NCBI GenBank assembly: GCA_013397075.1
Contig: VWZS01007655.1
Coordinates: 868,633-932,632, forward strand
Reading direction: 5' to 3'
Origin: Rhabdornis inornatus
Taxonomy: Eukaryota > Chordata > Aves > Passeriformes > Rhabdornithidae
Length of the DNA: 64,000 nucleotides
The position numbers and the translations under genes were made by a program. Shown here piece after piece: positions 12,101 through 25,165 of the stretch. Every line of letters starts with the position of its first letter. The first letter of the stretch is position 1. The notes below the pieces were generated by a model. The model had not been told where the DNA came from and did no database searches. It saw nothing but the letters and a program-made list of their open reading frames with translations.

Positions 12101-14204
12101 GCATTCCCTGCAAGCTGCTCCTAAAAGCAGCACAAATGCTATGGCACAGGAGATTGGTGTCAAAGGCTTTAGGTGCAGCCTTACCCAGTCACGGCTGAGA
12201 GCAGGGCAGTGGGTAGCTTGCAAGTCTCCCTTCACTCAGAAGGGAATGTTTGCCCTTCATAGAAGTGTGTTTTGAGGAAAATGCATTCAGCAAATGTAAG
12301 AGGGGAAGTGTAGGTTCAGCACAAGGTTAGATGAGGAAATAGCACATCCAGTCCTATGCAGGTTGAGAAGATACAGGGAGACATCCTTTGGAGGGTTCCT
12401 TTCTTCTCAAGGAGGCATGGTACAGAGATAAGCAACCTGTGGACAATGTGGCAGATGTTTCCTTGCTGGGGCCATCTCTGGCCTAGTCCTGTACAGGCCA
12501 GACTACACACACTGATTCTCCTGGTGTGCCAGACTCTGTTCTGCTCACCAAAGCTGTTGGTGGATGTGGACCAGCTGTCTCCCTTTGTCCATCATCATGC
12601 ATGGTCCTCCTCTTGTGCAGAGGTACTGAGAAGCAGAAGTTTAAATGTGAATTCTTGTCTCTAAAATACCCATCACTCTGTACCTAGATAAAATCCCCTT
12701 GAACAAAGCACAAGTGACCTGATCTGTGCCGTGTTACTCCCCACAGAATCCATTATTACTGTGGACAGGAGCACAGTCCTGGAATGGCCACTATGACCCT
12801 GACCCTGCCCAACAGCACTGGACAGCACTGCAGTTGCAATTACACGACTGCACATTTCAACGTGATATTGAACTTGTGATTTCTACTTCCTGTCCCCCTG
12901 AGATGAAGAAAAGCCTAGCTGCTGCTGACCCAGTGGCTGGAGTCAGTCCCTGAGTTCTCTGTTTTCCACTTCATGTGGGTGGTGTAGTTTGCAGCTCTGC
13001 ACCCCTTGCCTTGCAGGGTTGCTGGATGGACACAGAGCACAGTTCCTGCTTGGTCACTGCCACCAGGTCAGGAGTCATCACAGGCACAGTCCCAGGTGGT
13101 ATCTGCACCTCTGAGCCAGCTTCTCTCAGCTGCCATATCCCCAGGGGAGACTCTGGCCTAATCCTTGTCATCAATTACCCAACTGGCTTTATTCTTGACC
13201 CAGATCTATGGCCTTAGATAGACCAAAGTACATAGCGGAGTTTTTTGAAAAGTGTTTTCTAAGATGTAGTTCTAGCAAATGAAAAGTTCATAGGAAATCA
13301 GAGAGCCTCAAGTGATCCTGATTTATTTCCCCTGGGGGTTTCTGTTGTCTTTTCTTAGTTTTTAAATCAAACAGGTTTTCCACTACCTTCATCACTGCAG
13401 GGTAAACCCAACTTACAATAAAGGAGGAAAATAATCAAGCTTCTCTCATTCCAAATAATTTATCAGCACTGGAAGAGTTTTTTGCAGATCAGACTGTCTT
13501 CTCCGTGGTTGCTTATTGATAATGCTGCTCTGGCACACTGAAGCAAGTGCTTTCAGCTTCTTAGAGGCTGCTGGGAAGAAATTTTTCTATTTTATTTTAG
13601 AAAACACAACCTTTTGGTTTTCACACTGAGAGAAAGGGGCTCTGGAGCTCTGCTTACTAAACAACACACAGGTAATAGCAATCTGAATGTCCATAATGTT
13701 TTTATCTGATGACTTCAAAGCACTCAGCAGAAAGAGGTGTGGTTTGCAGGAAGGGAGAGGAGAAGCCACAAGATGCCAAATACTTGTGGGGGGAGCAGAG
13801 CTGTTCTTCAAGGCATGGAAATGAGAGCATCCTCTACAGAATTTTAAAAGAATTGGAGCTGTAATGAAGCAAATAGAGGATTTCATCTGCTCAATATGCA
13901 TGTGTATGCACAGAGTGACATATAAATGTGTGGTTTGTTTAGCTTTTAAGGTTTTGGCAGTGTATTTTTGGACTCACTGGGTTTGATCTACAGATCATTG
14001 AACCCCAGATTAGTCTTTTTCTGCTGGTTTCAGGATTCCAAATGACATTGGCTGCTGCTGCTTTCCTGTGCTAATCTGTTAGTGTGACAGAATCACTGTG
14101 GTGAGCTATACACAGTTTAAGGAGCATGTAAGAGCCACTGCACATGCAGCCCAGACAGCATTTTAATTTGCTGCACCACAGATGACTCTGGTTGCAGTAA
14201 ATTT

Positions 14205-14345
14205 ACTGTGAGTAGACTAATTACAAAATAACCCTAATTGAGTAGTTATCAGCAAACAACATCCTGTGGAACAAAACTGCTTACAATTAATAGCATTTAA
14301 GCCATGCACTGGTATTCTGCAGAACGCTAAGATGTAATTACACCA
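14205..14345. promoter_or_regulatory. Candidate conserved intronic block
   Basis: This is AT-rich unique sequence with repeated homeodomain-type cores (GACTAATTAC, CCTAATTGAG, ACAATTAATAG, TGTAATTACA) and no similarity to known repeats. It is flagged only by its texture; no conservation evidence is available here. Confidence 0.18.
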
Positions 14346-17300
14346 TGCACAGAGATTGTGTTCTGTTCTGGAAGCCATGTTTCCAGCACTGCCTTCATTA
14401 TAAAGGGCTGTTTCAAGATTCAGTACTTGCATTTTAGGCGAAATGAATTTATGAAATAAGTGATGCGTCTCTCCCCTTATGTGTGTGAAGCAGAACCAAC
14501 TCTAATAAAATCAATGAAGCTGTGGCACTGTCAGGAGAAAATGAGGAGAAAAATGAGATCTCAGGAAGGGCATACGTTGCCAGTGATTCTCAGATTAACT
14601 TTTATTATGGACGCATGTTTGCATAGTTAAAACTGGGATGTAAGGAACAAAAAGATACTTTGTTGTTCTGGCTGAAGGTGGGCCCTAGCTCATTGCATGG
14701 GTGAAGAATGCAGTCTCATTTAATTGCTGGAAATGCATGTCATTGCATGGATCCAAAGGGCACATGAACCCCTGTCACAGTCTGGATGTGCACACAGCCC
14801 CTGCCTTGCTGTTTGTGGCTGGTCATTTGAAGGGACTGGTGAGGCAACCCTGGTGCAAAAGCTGACAAAACACTTTGCCCTGCTCACAGCTGCTTTGTTC
14901 CCTGGTTAGAGGGCCACATGAATGAATTATCCTTAGAAACTAGATCTGGCCAGTGAGTCAGAAACTGGACAAGTTTCTTTACAGAAGGAAGATGTGTGTA
15001 CATCTTGTAAGGGAACTGGAATTGCTAGAAATGTCCTTATGGCATCCCAAACTAGGATGCCGTTGTTTTACCATCTTCTTGTACCTCTGGGGACAGCTGC
15101 CCTGTAGAAAACAAGGGACTGCTGTTTCTCAGGGATGTGTGAATTGTGAATTGCAGAGCTGAGGGATTCTTCCTCCAAAAATAAGGCTGTGATGAGCACA
15201 GCCTGGCTCTGACAGTGCTGTCTTGCATAAACAACTTTGGTTTTAGAAGAAATTCAGTGAGAGGAAACCTGTTTGATCACCTGTGGCTCTGGAGCATGCA
15301 GAATTGGTCCCCAAGAGCAGACTTGCAGAAATCATCTGGAGCGTGGCATCTCAAGGAAATGCTGGAAGCAATACATGACACTAGGAGTGGGGGGCAGAAG
15401 GGATGGAAAATTTATGGTCAGCAGTCCAAGTTCTCAACAAGCCTCTGTTTTGGAAAATGTTATCATTTTATGGAGCATTAAAGGGAGAGCATGGGCAAGC
15501 GTGGGAGAGGATAATGGCTAAGTATGTCCTTGCTGCAAACCTCCTGGGAAGGGAGCGTGAGGGTAGCAGAAGCTCAGTGAATATTTTGATAAAGATTACT
15601 GTGTATGTGCAGAGATGAAAGAAAAGTACTTAAGTGATCACTAATGTTTCCCAGTTATCCTGAAATGTGTGGACAGAGTGTCGGTGGGGAAAGTCAAATA
15701 CAACTATGGCTAAAGAAAATTGTTGGTACGAAGGTATGAGCTGGGGAGAAGGATCAGAAGGCTCGAGAAACCCAACCCAAAACAAAAGCACCAAACCCAA
15801 CCTCCCTCTGTACAAGGAAAGCTTGAGTCCTACTCGTTTTCATATGTAATGTTTTTTATATAAAATGGTTGTTGGATCTCTGGAGTGGGTCCATTATGAT
15901 GATTTTAGTAGACAGACACTGAAGAGGAAACATGGTTTCTAATTATCTTAATTTTATTCAGTGCTAAGCAAGCAGCTGTGTACATTAGTACTGGACTGAG
16001 CTTGAGTTAAGCTTCAATGTTATTCTTTCCAAATTCGACATTCCAATCATATCAAAACTGTTAGGGTGTCAGTGTAACATATTAATTGTAAGCAGACAGC
16101 TTTTAGATTTGCTTTTTGTTTTAAACCTAAAATGCCACGAAGGACAAAGGAGCACAAATTCAGCTATGTCTTTCTAACCACTGCACTTCTTCACGTACCA
16201 TTACTTAGCAAATATTCAGTTTTCATAAGATCTGTAGCTGATGAATTATTATTTTGAGAAAATGGGGAAGTGTTATGTTCCAGAAATGCCATGCTAGCTG
16301 CAGGTCAAGGCTGCCACAGTTTAGTTTGAAGCCAGTGGCACTGAGTGTATTACCTTTGAAATAACTGGGGGGGAAAGGATTGACATTTAATTTCTTTCTC
16401 CTGAGCCGAGGTGAAGAATTTTCCTCTTTTGTGGCTTCTTGAAACAATTCCTTAAATATATACAGTTTTTTACAGTATTAAAAATATAATTAAAGAGAAT
16501 GCACCCTGTTTCAGGAAGGTTTTTGAAAGGCTACATTTCTTTGATGTATTTCGGGAGTCACTGAATTTTATGAGATTACTGGTTAGTAATGGCTTCCCCT
16601 GGAAATGAGGAAGAGTTGTTTAAGAGATCTGACTCTGAATTAAAATGTCAGCAATCTAGGTAGGAAGCCAATCTTACAGGAGATTATTGCCGTTTTAAGA
16701 TTCCAAACCATAATTTGTTTCTGTTGCAAATATTTCTTATGCAGAAGGTAGTTTTAAAACATCCATCCTTTTTCTCCGTGGGTAATCACGACTTCCATAG
16801 AAAAACTGAATGACAAGAATCTGTAGCTGAGCAACCTTGAAAAAGATTTTGAAATTGCTCGTTGTATGTTTAGTCTTCCAAGTAAATGCTTGTCTCTGAT
16901 AGTTTGAGAATGTGTTAGAAGTGAATAGCCCTGATTTACTGCTCACACTATTTTAATATCCACAGTACCTCACTGATTTATCACTTAGTTGTGTCAAATA
17001 AGTTACTCCTGATTGGCACCTTTGTAAAGGAGGAGCAGAGCTCTCCCATCTCCCAGTCCCTACTGCTGTCACCAACAGGCTCAGTTGAATGCACAGTAAA
17101 GTCTAAAGTTTCACAGTTTTACTGTAAACAAGATACTGGTTTGAAGTCCTGGCGCTACTGATAGGTCCATGGCAAAAGTCCATCATTTTTCCTCTCTAGC
17201 TTTCTCACCAGCCCCCAGGGAGGCCAGAGAATTTTTCAGTCCTTCCTTCCAGGGCTTGCTGCAAGCTGAATGATCTCTAGCATTTCTTGTGTTCAGTGCT

Positions 17301-17507
17301 CACCCGTTTGTCCTCATGCACAGATGTTACTGTAAAAATGGTGGAAGATTTAAGCCAAAAAGCAAAATTACACTGCAGGAAAATCATTGTCTAATAACTT
17401 GAACTCTATCGTTTCTGGAAAATAATTTGAATAGCAATTATATGTGCTTTTGAATTGTGAAATGAATAGGATTTCTTCTGAAGGCCTGAATTGCTTGTTG
17501 CCTTTTG

Positions 17508-17720
17508 AAACAGAATGTTGTGCCTGAGAGCATTGTCCAAACACTCCCTGAACTCTGTCAGCCTTGGAGCCCCGACCAGCTCCTTGGGGAGCGTGGTCCA
17601 GCGCCCAGCCACCCTCTGGGTGAAGAACCTTTTCCTAATATCCAACCTAAACCTCCCTCAACAGTCTGCAACAGTTGTAGGTCCTGTCAGAGAGCACCAC
17701 AAAAAAGAGCTGTCAGTCAA
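17508..17720 (-). mobile_element. CR1-type LINE fragment (antisense)
   Basis: Read on the minus strand, this matches the CR1 3' region: GGTTTAGGTTGGATATTAGG, TTCTTCACCCAGAGGGTGG, then AGTGTTTGGACAATGCTCTC. The minus frame reads DIRKRFFTQRVAGRWTTLPKE, a diverged form of the CR1 ORF2 C-terminus also seen in the copy at 5985-6410. The 5' side fades into unrecognisable sequence near 17720. The true 3' tail past the CTCAGGCAC position is missing or decayed. It is an inactive, heavily truncated copy. Confidence 0.88.
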
Positions 17721-19369
17721 AAGGATCTTTTTCTACAAATCTCTTTGGAAACCTCACCACTCAGCTGAAGCTCGGGGCAGCCCTCGGTGTAAGTGGAATA
17801 TAATGGTTTGTATCATTCTCTTTGCTGCCAGGTGATTGTGTCTCTTTTGTGGAGACTTCCTTGCCTGTACTAATGGAAGTGTTTTGTTGAAGTCTTGATT
17901 AATTACTGTAACTCATTAAAAGTTGTAAGAGAAACACTTCACTGGTGAGAATGCACCTCTGTTGGTGACTGGCTGTAAACAGCAGCTTCAGCAGTCTGGC
18001 TGCTTACTCACCTATGGTTTTAATTGCAAATGAAGGCTTCCAGCCAGCCAATGGATATTATGTGCAGTGGAGCATTGCAAACCCTGCTACTCTCAGACTG
18101 AAAGCTCTGTGTGTGTTACTGTGCTGCATAATAGTGTGGAGCTCGACACTAGTATGACTAAACAGAACCATACATTTTCATGTTCTTCATCTATTTCTAG
18201 GCTGTGATTCATTCTGGGCAATTTCCTGAATAGTAGAGAGGAAAAGGAAAGTTCAAAAGACAAATTTACTGCAATATATGTTTTATCCATTTGTACTTTT
18301 GCTTTTGCATGGGACTGAGGCGTCGGGACTGAGGCTCTGGAAGAATTTCCCTGTGACACTCTGAGCAGGTTTGAGGATCTATCCCCAAGTCATTCTGTCT
18401 GAGACAGTCACCTTCTTTGGTCATTTATTCAAAAGCATGTGAGGAATATACGCCCTTACAGAAGAGAAAGCTGGACAGGAGAACCCAGCCTGGCTCATTC
18501 AGCCCCCTCGCCAGAGAAACAAATGGCTAAGGAGAGGTGTGGTTGAGATTAATTGTGAGGAGAGCTACCAGGAGACATTGTGGAAAAGAGTTCTGTATAA
18601 CACACACTGGATTTGCCAAGCCAGAGCAGAGGGAGGCTGCATGGAGCTGATGTGGTTTTGTAAACAAATCTATAATTTTCTGCCAGGAGGTGATCACAAA
18701 CCCAAGTTTCCTGTGAAGTGTTGAAAGCAGTGGGCTAGAGGTTTAACTGATGTAATAAAGTAGGTTTGCTGACCCCTCTTAAGTGATGTCCTACTTCAGT
18801 GCATTTATTCTGTAATCTTTATAAGTGAACAATAAAATGTCTATGCATTTCTATCACCAAAATTTTAAGTTCACTGAGAAATAAACAAGACAATTTTGTT
18901 CTTATAGGAGCAAGCAAAGGTAAAGAGGTAGGGATTCTTGTTTTACCAATCTTTGGAAATTTATAGTCCAAAGCAAAGCCCATCCATCCAGCATTTGGGA
19001 ATAAGAACAGTTGTATGGCAGTTCTGATTCTGAAAATGTTCTACCTTGCAGATCCCTGAACAACAAATGAGAAAATCACTTCTGACAGGCTCATGAGGAA
19101 TATTACAAGGAAGCTTCAGACATCTCTGGCATTCTTAGCCTGGTCATCAAAAAGGAAATCTTAATGAGAAATCCCACTGAATTCAGCTCCATCATTTACA
19201 ATTGAAAAGGCTGTAGTTAACACACAAGTTCACTCATTTTCTTTTCTCTCAATCATTTCTGGCCATTTGTAGACATGATTTGCCAAACATGCAAACATAC
19301 ATTTGTGTTGTTGTGATATTTGTTTTATATTGCTGCAGCCTTCAAAATTTTAGGAAATAAATCAGTGAT

Positions 19370-19386
19370 GTTAGGGGGCCCCTAAC
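19370..19386. repeat. 17-bp palindrome GTTAGGGG-G-CCCCTAAC
   Basis: Perfect 8-bp arms around a central G, unusually GC-rich for its AT-rich surroundings. No element is associated with it. Confidence 0.88.
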
Positions 19387-19871
19387 GTGCAAACTTGAAA
19401 TCACTCAGAAAATTCTACTGAAGTCCATCCCAGCAGAAGGATCACTTCAAGAAGAAGAAAAAGAAAAGATGCAATGTGATTGCTCTAGAAGCTATTAAAG
19501 ACCTCTCAGCTAGGGAGGGACAGCAAGAATATGCTCCATTACACCATATCATGGGCCAACCATATAAGCACTCATAGAAGTTGAGTCCTAGGCTAATACT
19601 GGGGAAGCTTGGGTTTCATTCTTTGATGTGTCACAGGCTCATTGGGACATCTCAGACAGCTCGTGTCATGTACAGACCAGGTATTTAACTCTATTGCAGA
19701 TACATGCAGAGGAAAGATGGGGGTGGTGATGTTACTATTAATTTGGTATTTGTGTGGATTTTAAATACTGTTTATCAAGAGACTTTGAAATAATTTTGTT
19801 TAAAAGTAACAGTTTTTTTTCTGACTTCCCTAAGGGAGTTTGCTGGACAAAAGTTTCTTTGAGGAGGAAAA

Positions 19872-19903
19872 TTTCTCTCTTTTCTCTCTTTCTCTCTTTT
19901 TCT
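19872..19903. repeat. CT-rich simple repeat
   Basis: An imperfect TTTCTCTC pattern repeats several times as a short polypyrimidine tract in intron 3. Confidence 0.85.
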
Positions 19904-21306
19904 GGTAGCTGTCAGTATGTCTCATATTTTTGTACCAGACCAAATCTGTTCCCTTGTTTCAGGGTGCTTAGGAAGGGAACTGTGGTTTTACTTATCATAT
20001 ATTTCAAAGCCTGCCTGGTGCAATATTAGTTTCCACAATGAATTTCCCAAGGTAAAGTGACAAATCAGTAATTTTTCATTATGAATCAGCTATCCATGAA
20101 AGATTGGATTTAGGTCAAAATTTATTACCCTATGGAACTGAAGCCAATATTTAACATAATGTCAGCTATCTTGATATTAGAGAATTTTAATGGCTATACA
20201 ATTTTATTCAATGATGAAGTTATTTCAGTTGTGAAGTGTATGCCTGGGCAATTTGGTATACAGAGCCTTGAGATGAAAATTGGATAAACATGGAAAATTG
20301 TGATTGATTGGTGGAAGGTTGCAATAATGTCTGCCTTGATGTACCTTTTATTGTTAAATTATTTATCTAATGCAATCTCCTACACTTTTAGTAGTCTTTA
20401 AGTTGGCATTAAATCAATGTTTGAGTCTTCACAGTCAGAAAGGCCTCATAACTCAAACAGATAAATATCTTCTAACACATCAGGAGGAATAATGACCGAT
20501 TTTAATATCTGAAAGTAAGAAAGGTGTTATTCTTTCTGTTTTCTATGAATCCCTGTAGAAGGACTGAACCATAAACCGGAAGAATTAAGAAGACAGAAAG
20601 AAATATCAGGAAAAACGAGCATAGTAGTAGTTTGTCTGGGGAATCTAGAGCAAATCCTGTTTTGAAAGATGAGTGAGAATTGTCTCCAGGACTGAGCAGA
20701 GCAGTGTGAGTTGACCTTGCCATGCTGGCTGTCCTGGAGGGCTCAGCAGGGATCTGCAGGAGGCTCATTCCTGAGCAGGGGGCAGAGGTCGGAGAGTTTG
20801 GCCCCAGCTCTTGTGTCTGCCAGGGCACATCCAGCACCTGCTGCAGTGACTGAGCCTCCCCTGCTCTGTGTCAGGGTGCGCCAGGGGCAGGGGACAGCAG
20901 CACAACAGCAACACGTGCCTTGGGAAGAGCTGGGAACAAAAGCACAGCGTGGCACTGGGATTTGTCCCTGGGAGCTGGGGGTGACACCGATCCCGTGCAA
21001 GTGACATCAAAACATCACAACAGGCTCTGTTCTGTGCTGGGAGCCTGGCTGCTCTGCCTGCATGGCCCCTTACTTGTGTCCTTCTGTCTGCACTTTGTCT
21101 AAATACAGATGAATCATTTTGCATTGCATTGTTCAGAACATGGTGGAGGCAGCTTGTTTTCTACCCCATCTCCCAGGTGTTCTATGGCAAGGGCCTGGGT
21201 TATTTGAAGGCAGATAAAAAGATCAGCAAGCATAGCTGAAGCTGCCTTTTTCTTGTGCATATACCAGTTTAAACATCAGAAAGAAATAAGCATAGTCTAT
21301 AGGGAG

Positions 21307-21330
21307 AAAAAAAAAAAGAAAAGAAAAAAA
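21307..21330. repeat. A-rich tract
   Basis: A run of 11 A is followed by GAAAAG and seven more A. No retroposed body is recognisable upstream of it. Confidence 0.85.
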
Positions 21331-22499
21331 TCTTTATTCAGATAGTAACTAAATCTAGTGAAGAGTGAATAGGAATGTGAGCTCCTTTCTGCCTTAAAGG
21401 CAGCAATATTGTTGAAAACTAATGCTGGAATTTTATTCAAATAGTAGGAGGCTTTTCATTTTTTGAGGTGGAGATAGAAATAATTATCCTATGGATAAAT
21501 AGAATCTCTAAATGAGTTTTCATCTTATATCATTACAAATTTATTTCAACTATACCTAAAACTATCCAGCTGCAATACCACAGAGGTGCCCTAAGTGCAC
21601 CTTCAATACTTTGTACTTTTGTCCAGAATTCAAGTAGAATGTGGAAACTTTGCATCATCCCTGAATAAAACATTTCAGAGCTGCTGGAAAATTTTTCATC
21701 ATTTGTCTAAATCTTGTGTAGAAATAATTGTGATTTGACAATTTTCCTTATCTGAGTTGGAAACATAAAACTATAATTGTTTGCTGGCCTCAATTGGTGT
21801 AGCTTCATTTGGATAAAGCAGTGAACCAAACCAACCCTGCAGCTTTTCTAAAATGCCACCATCTCCCTTCTGAACAGCATCTGCCTATGCTAAGGCAAAA
21901 CAGAGGAAATCCTACATTTCTTCAGACTAATTGCATTAAGCCAGACTGGAAATTGTGTAATACTACACAGGAGACATTTAGCATCCCTAAAACCTCAAGC
22001 TTCAAAGGGCAGTTTTTGTAGCAGTTCAGGCTCCCTACCTGGGCTTGTTTATTGCTTTGAACATTGCAGATTTACTTTTATGATTCATAATCATCCATAA
22101 AGAAATTCAGCTGTTATTTAAAATGCTCTGTTGGGAACGCTCAGTAGTTATTAATTAATAATACATCAGTAAAGCAACAGAAGGGCAGGTAAAGATGCAG
22201 TTAGAAGTATTGGCTGGGTCTCTGCTGCCTTCAGAATTGTGGTTATATCTTGTTTCCCTGGGGATAGCTCATCCTTGTCACTCTGGGCTCTCCTCTTCAT
22301 ACTCCAGGCACTCTCTGTAGGAAATACTGGCTGATGCATGAATTTATCCACCATTCAAAGTAAACCAAAATGCCTGTTAGCATTAAGAGGTATAAATTGA
22401 CTCCTAACTTTTTTCGGTGCCAGAAACCTGTCAAGGACTCGTGAGAACACAAAATCACTCAGTAATTCATATTAAATGAAGAAAATTTAAGGCCAAGTA

Positions 22500-22523
22500 T
22501 AAAAAAAGAAAAAGAAAAAAGCA
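22500..22523. repeat. A-rich (AAAAG)n tract
   Basis: A short imperfect AAAAAG repeat in intron 3, without an associated element. Confidence 0.8.
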
Positions 22524-22656
22524 CATTAAAATCTACCTTGAAGTGCTGTTATATATTGCTAAAGAGTTTTATAGACAACATTGCCACTTTATTACAGTGC
22601 CAGTGAGGGTCAATGCTGTGAAAGTCAGTGCAAACTGGTGTCAGTGGGGTGTCGGT

Positions 22657-22680
22657 TGGTCCATCCATTCAGATGGACCA
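22657..22680. repeat. Perfect 9-bp inverted repeat with 6-nt loop
   Basis: TGGTCCATC, then CATTCA, then GATGGACCA. The arms are exact complements, in intron 3 unique sequence. Confidence 0.88.
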
Positions 22681-24989
22681 GCTGAATATTGCTGCTTTTT
22701 AAAAAAACAGGATGAACTGCTGGGAGGTTTCCTATATCCATTGCTGGCCCAGAGCTCAGCTCTGGTTGGCAATATTTTTTTTGTATTTTTGCTTTCATGC
22801 TGATTGCCACTTTTGCAATGTGTTCCTATTTCTGTGTGGTAATTGGTAATCTGGAAAATTTACTTGGTGTGCAAGATTTAGTATTAGGTCCTGCTGTCAT
22901 GCTGACAATGAATTAGCTTTTTGGACTCTATCATATGTTCTCAGCAGGCACATATGTAATTAAAATGAGCCCACATTGAGTTTCATATTAACACTCAAAT
23001 CACCTTTGGCAAAAGGTCTCTGTGTTCTTTTGGGATTACACTCTAGGGCAATGTAATTACAGTGCCAAGTATAATTTTTACTTTTAAATACTTCTTCATT
23101 TACAATAATATTAAACTTTTCCATACTGGTTCACTTTTGGATTTATAAAGTGATTTTGTTCTAATAAAAAGGCTGCCAGCACAGGCATTCTATTTTAGAT
23201 GTTGTCTTCAACTCTAAGAAAGTTGTGCTGTTGAACAGTAAGCATTTGGTGTCAGGAGACATTGGATTAGTTTACACAAAAAGTCATTCCAGAAATTAAG
23301 TGTTCTTTCATAAAGATACTACTTACTGTGACAATGAGGTCAGGGTGATCCAGTGTCACAGAAGAAAGGGTGAGAATGAATGGTGTGTTTGTGTGTGGAT
23401 AAACAATTCACCTTCTAGCAATTATGGCTTGAGAAATAATATGAAGAGATTTTTTTATCATTCTTTTAATGTCAAAATAAAGATGGGGACATTATATTTG
23501 AAAGAAATTGCAGCTCAGGTTTTTTCAATTCTTTTAGCCATCATGGGGGCTTGTTAAGGAGATCAAAGTTAATCTGCATTTTATAGATCAGGGTTTGTTC
23601 AGAACTGGAACATGAGCAGAATTTGGCTCAGACATGCTAATTCTCTTTTGATACTGATTTTACACTGTCCATTCTCCATTGATTTCAGAGGGGCTGCAGA
23701 GTAGGAGATGGGCTGAAATTAATTCAGCAGATGAACTGAGTGGAAGTTATGTTGCTACTACTCATTAACTACCTCCTTGCCTTAACAAGTAATAATTCTT
23801 TCTGGCTCAGTTACAAATAATCTTTGGGTGGTTTTGGTTTTTAAGCTGTGAGGAGGTTGAGTTCCTGATAGGCAGAGCCTCACAGGAGTTTGCAGGAGCT
23901 GCTGCAGTGAGAGGAGACCTTGCTGGAGACCTCGATGGTTCCTGGCTCTCTCTCTGTGGGTTTGTACCTCTGTGTGCTGAGCTGCTGCCATTGGGGTCCC
24001 TCCTGCCCTGCCCCTCTAGATAGTGGAGTACAGAACTATTTCTGCAGCAAACCTGCTGGGGTTTTCTTCTGCCTCCCTGTCTGAGGTGTCTGAGAGCTGT
24101 GAGCACTGCCCTGGTCTGGGGGTGTGCAGGTCATGGGCAGCTCTGAGCACCCACCAGTCAAGGAACCTTTGGGTTTTTACTGCAAACCTCTGCCAACATT
24201 TCTTGTTTTTCCTGGTCTCTTTTTTTAAATAAACATGTCATTTTACAATCTGTGAGATGCTTCTTGTGTTTCACACATTTTCATCTCCTAAATTAGGTTT
24301 ACTTTGCAGTTTTGCAGCCAGTTGATGATTTTCATGCCCTACTGTACCATAAAAGCCAAGTTGTGAATGAATTTGTTTGGGGCTCTGTAATTTTAGAGGA
24401 GGAGGAACTGAATTACATCTCAGCATAAGTTGTTTGAGTTCGGGTTTTTTTATTTTTCTCTCTTAAGCCTCCCCTTGTGAAAGGGATGATCAAATAGCTT
24501 GTGTATGAATGAGAGATGGCAGGAGGAAAACCCAAATATGGGAAACCAATACTGCTGGTTTACATCTAGACCTTCAAAGCAGTTTTTAGCAGTTGCTTTA
24601 CCTAATTAAAATGCATAACAGCTTGGATGTGTGCCCTGTCTCACAGTGTGCTGTACCATTAAGTTTTTCCTGGAGATGCACACTAATGCACAGCTCACTT
24701 CTGCCAGGCTCCCCAAATTCTGTGGGGTGGGATGAGCTGTGCACAAGCAGAGCCTCCCTGTGCCAAGGTCCTGCTCAGAGCCTGCTGGCACAGAGGCAGC
24801 AGTCTTGGGAGGCAGGGTCAGTCCCAGCTGAGGAAATGAGAACTGCCTGCAGCCAGATTTAGTACCTCTGACTGCTGACATGAAATGAAGAGTTGCAGAA
24901 TGGGAAGAGAGACTCTGAGGGGCAGAGTTAAGATAATTTTAGAAATAAGCTAAACAAGTTACTGTTTAAGCAGCTCCTTGACATCCAAG

Positions 24990-25165
24990 GGCATCATAGA
25001 CTTGTTAAAATCTGAGAGAAATTTATGACTCATTTATAAATTATGGTATTATTGCGAGAACGCATTTTGCATACGAATTCTCCCCAGATGCTTTTAACAG
25101 CAGCCAGTAACTTATTTAGTCAATAAAGTGATGTTTTCTGCACATTGGATTTTTTTAATGAAACT
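24990..25165. promoter_or_regulatory. Candidate conserved intronic regulatory block
   Basis: This AT-rich segment keeps three CpGs within about 21 bp (25055-25075) and contains a perfect AP-1 site, TGACTCA, at 25026-25032, next to CATTTATAAATTATGG and an octamer-like ATTTTGCAT. CpG retention in AT-rich unique sequence is often seen in conserved elements. Conservation itself cannot be seen from one sequence, so this is a weak call. Confidence 0.25.

Noticed and set aside
21301..21330. A-rich tract as the tail of a processed pseudogene
   Set aside because: No transcript-like or coding sequence precedes it, and no target-site duplication was apparent.
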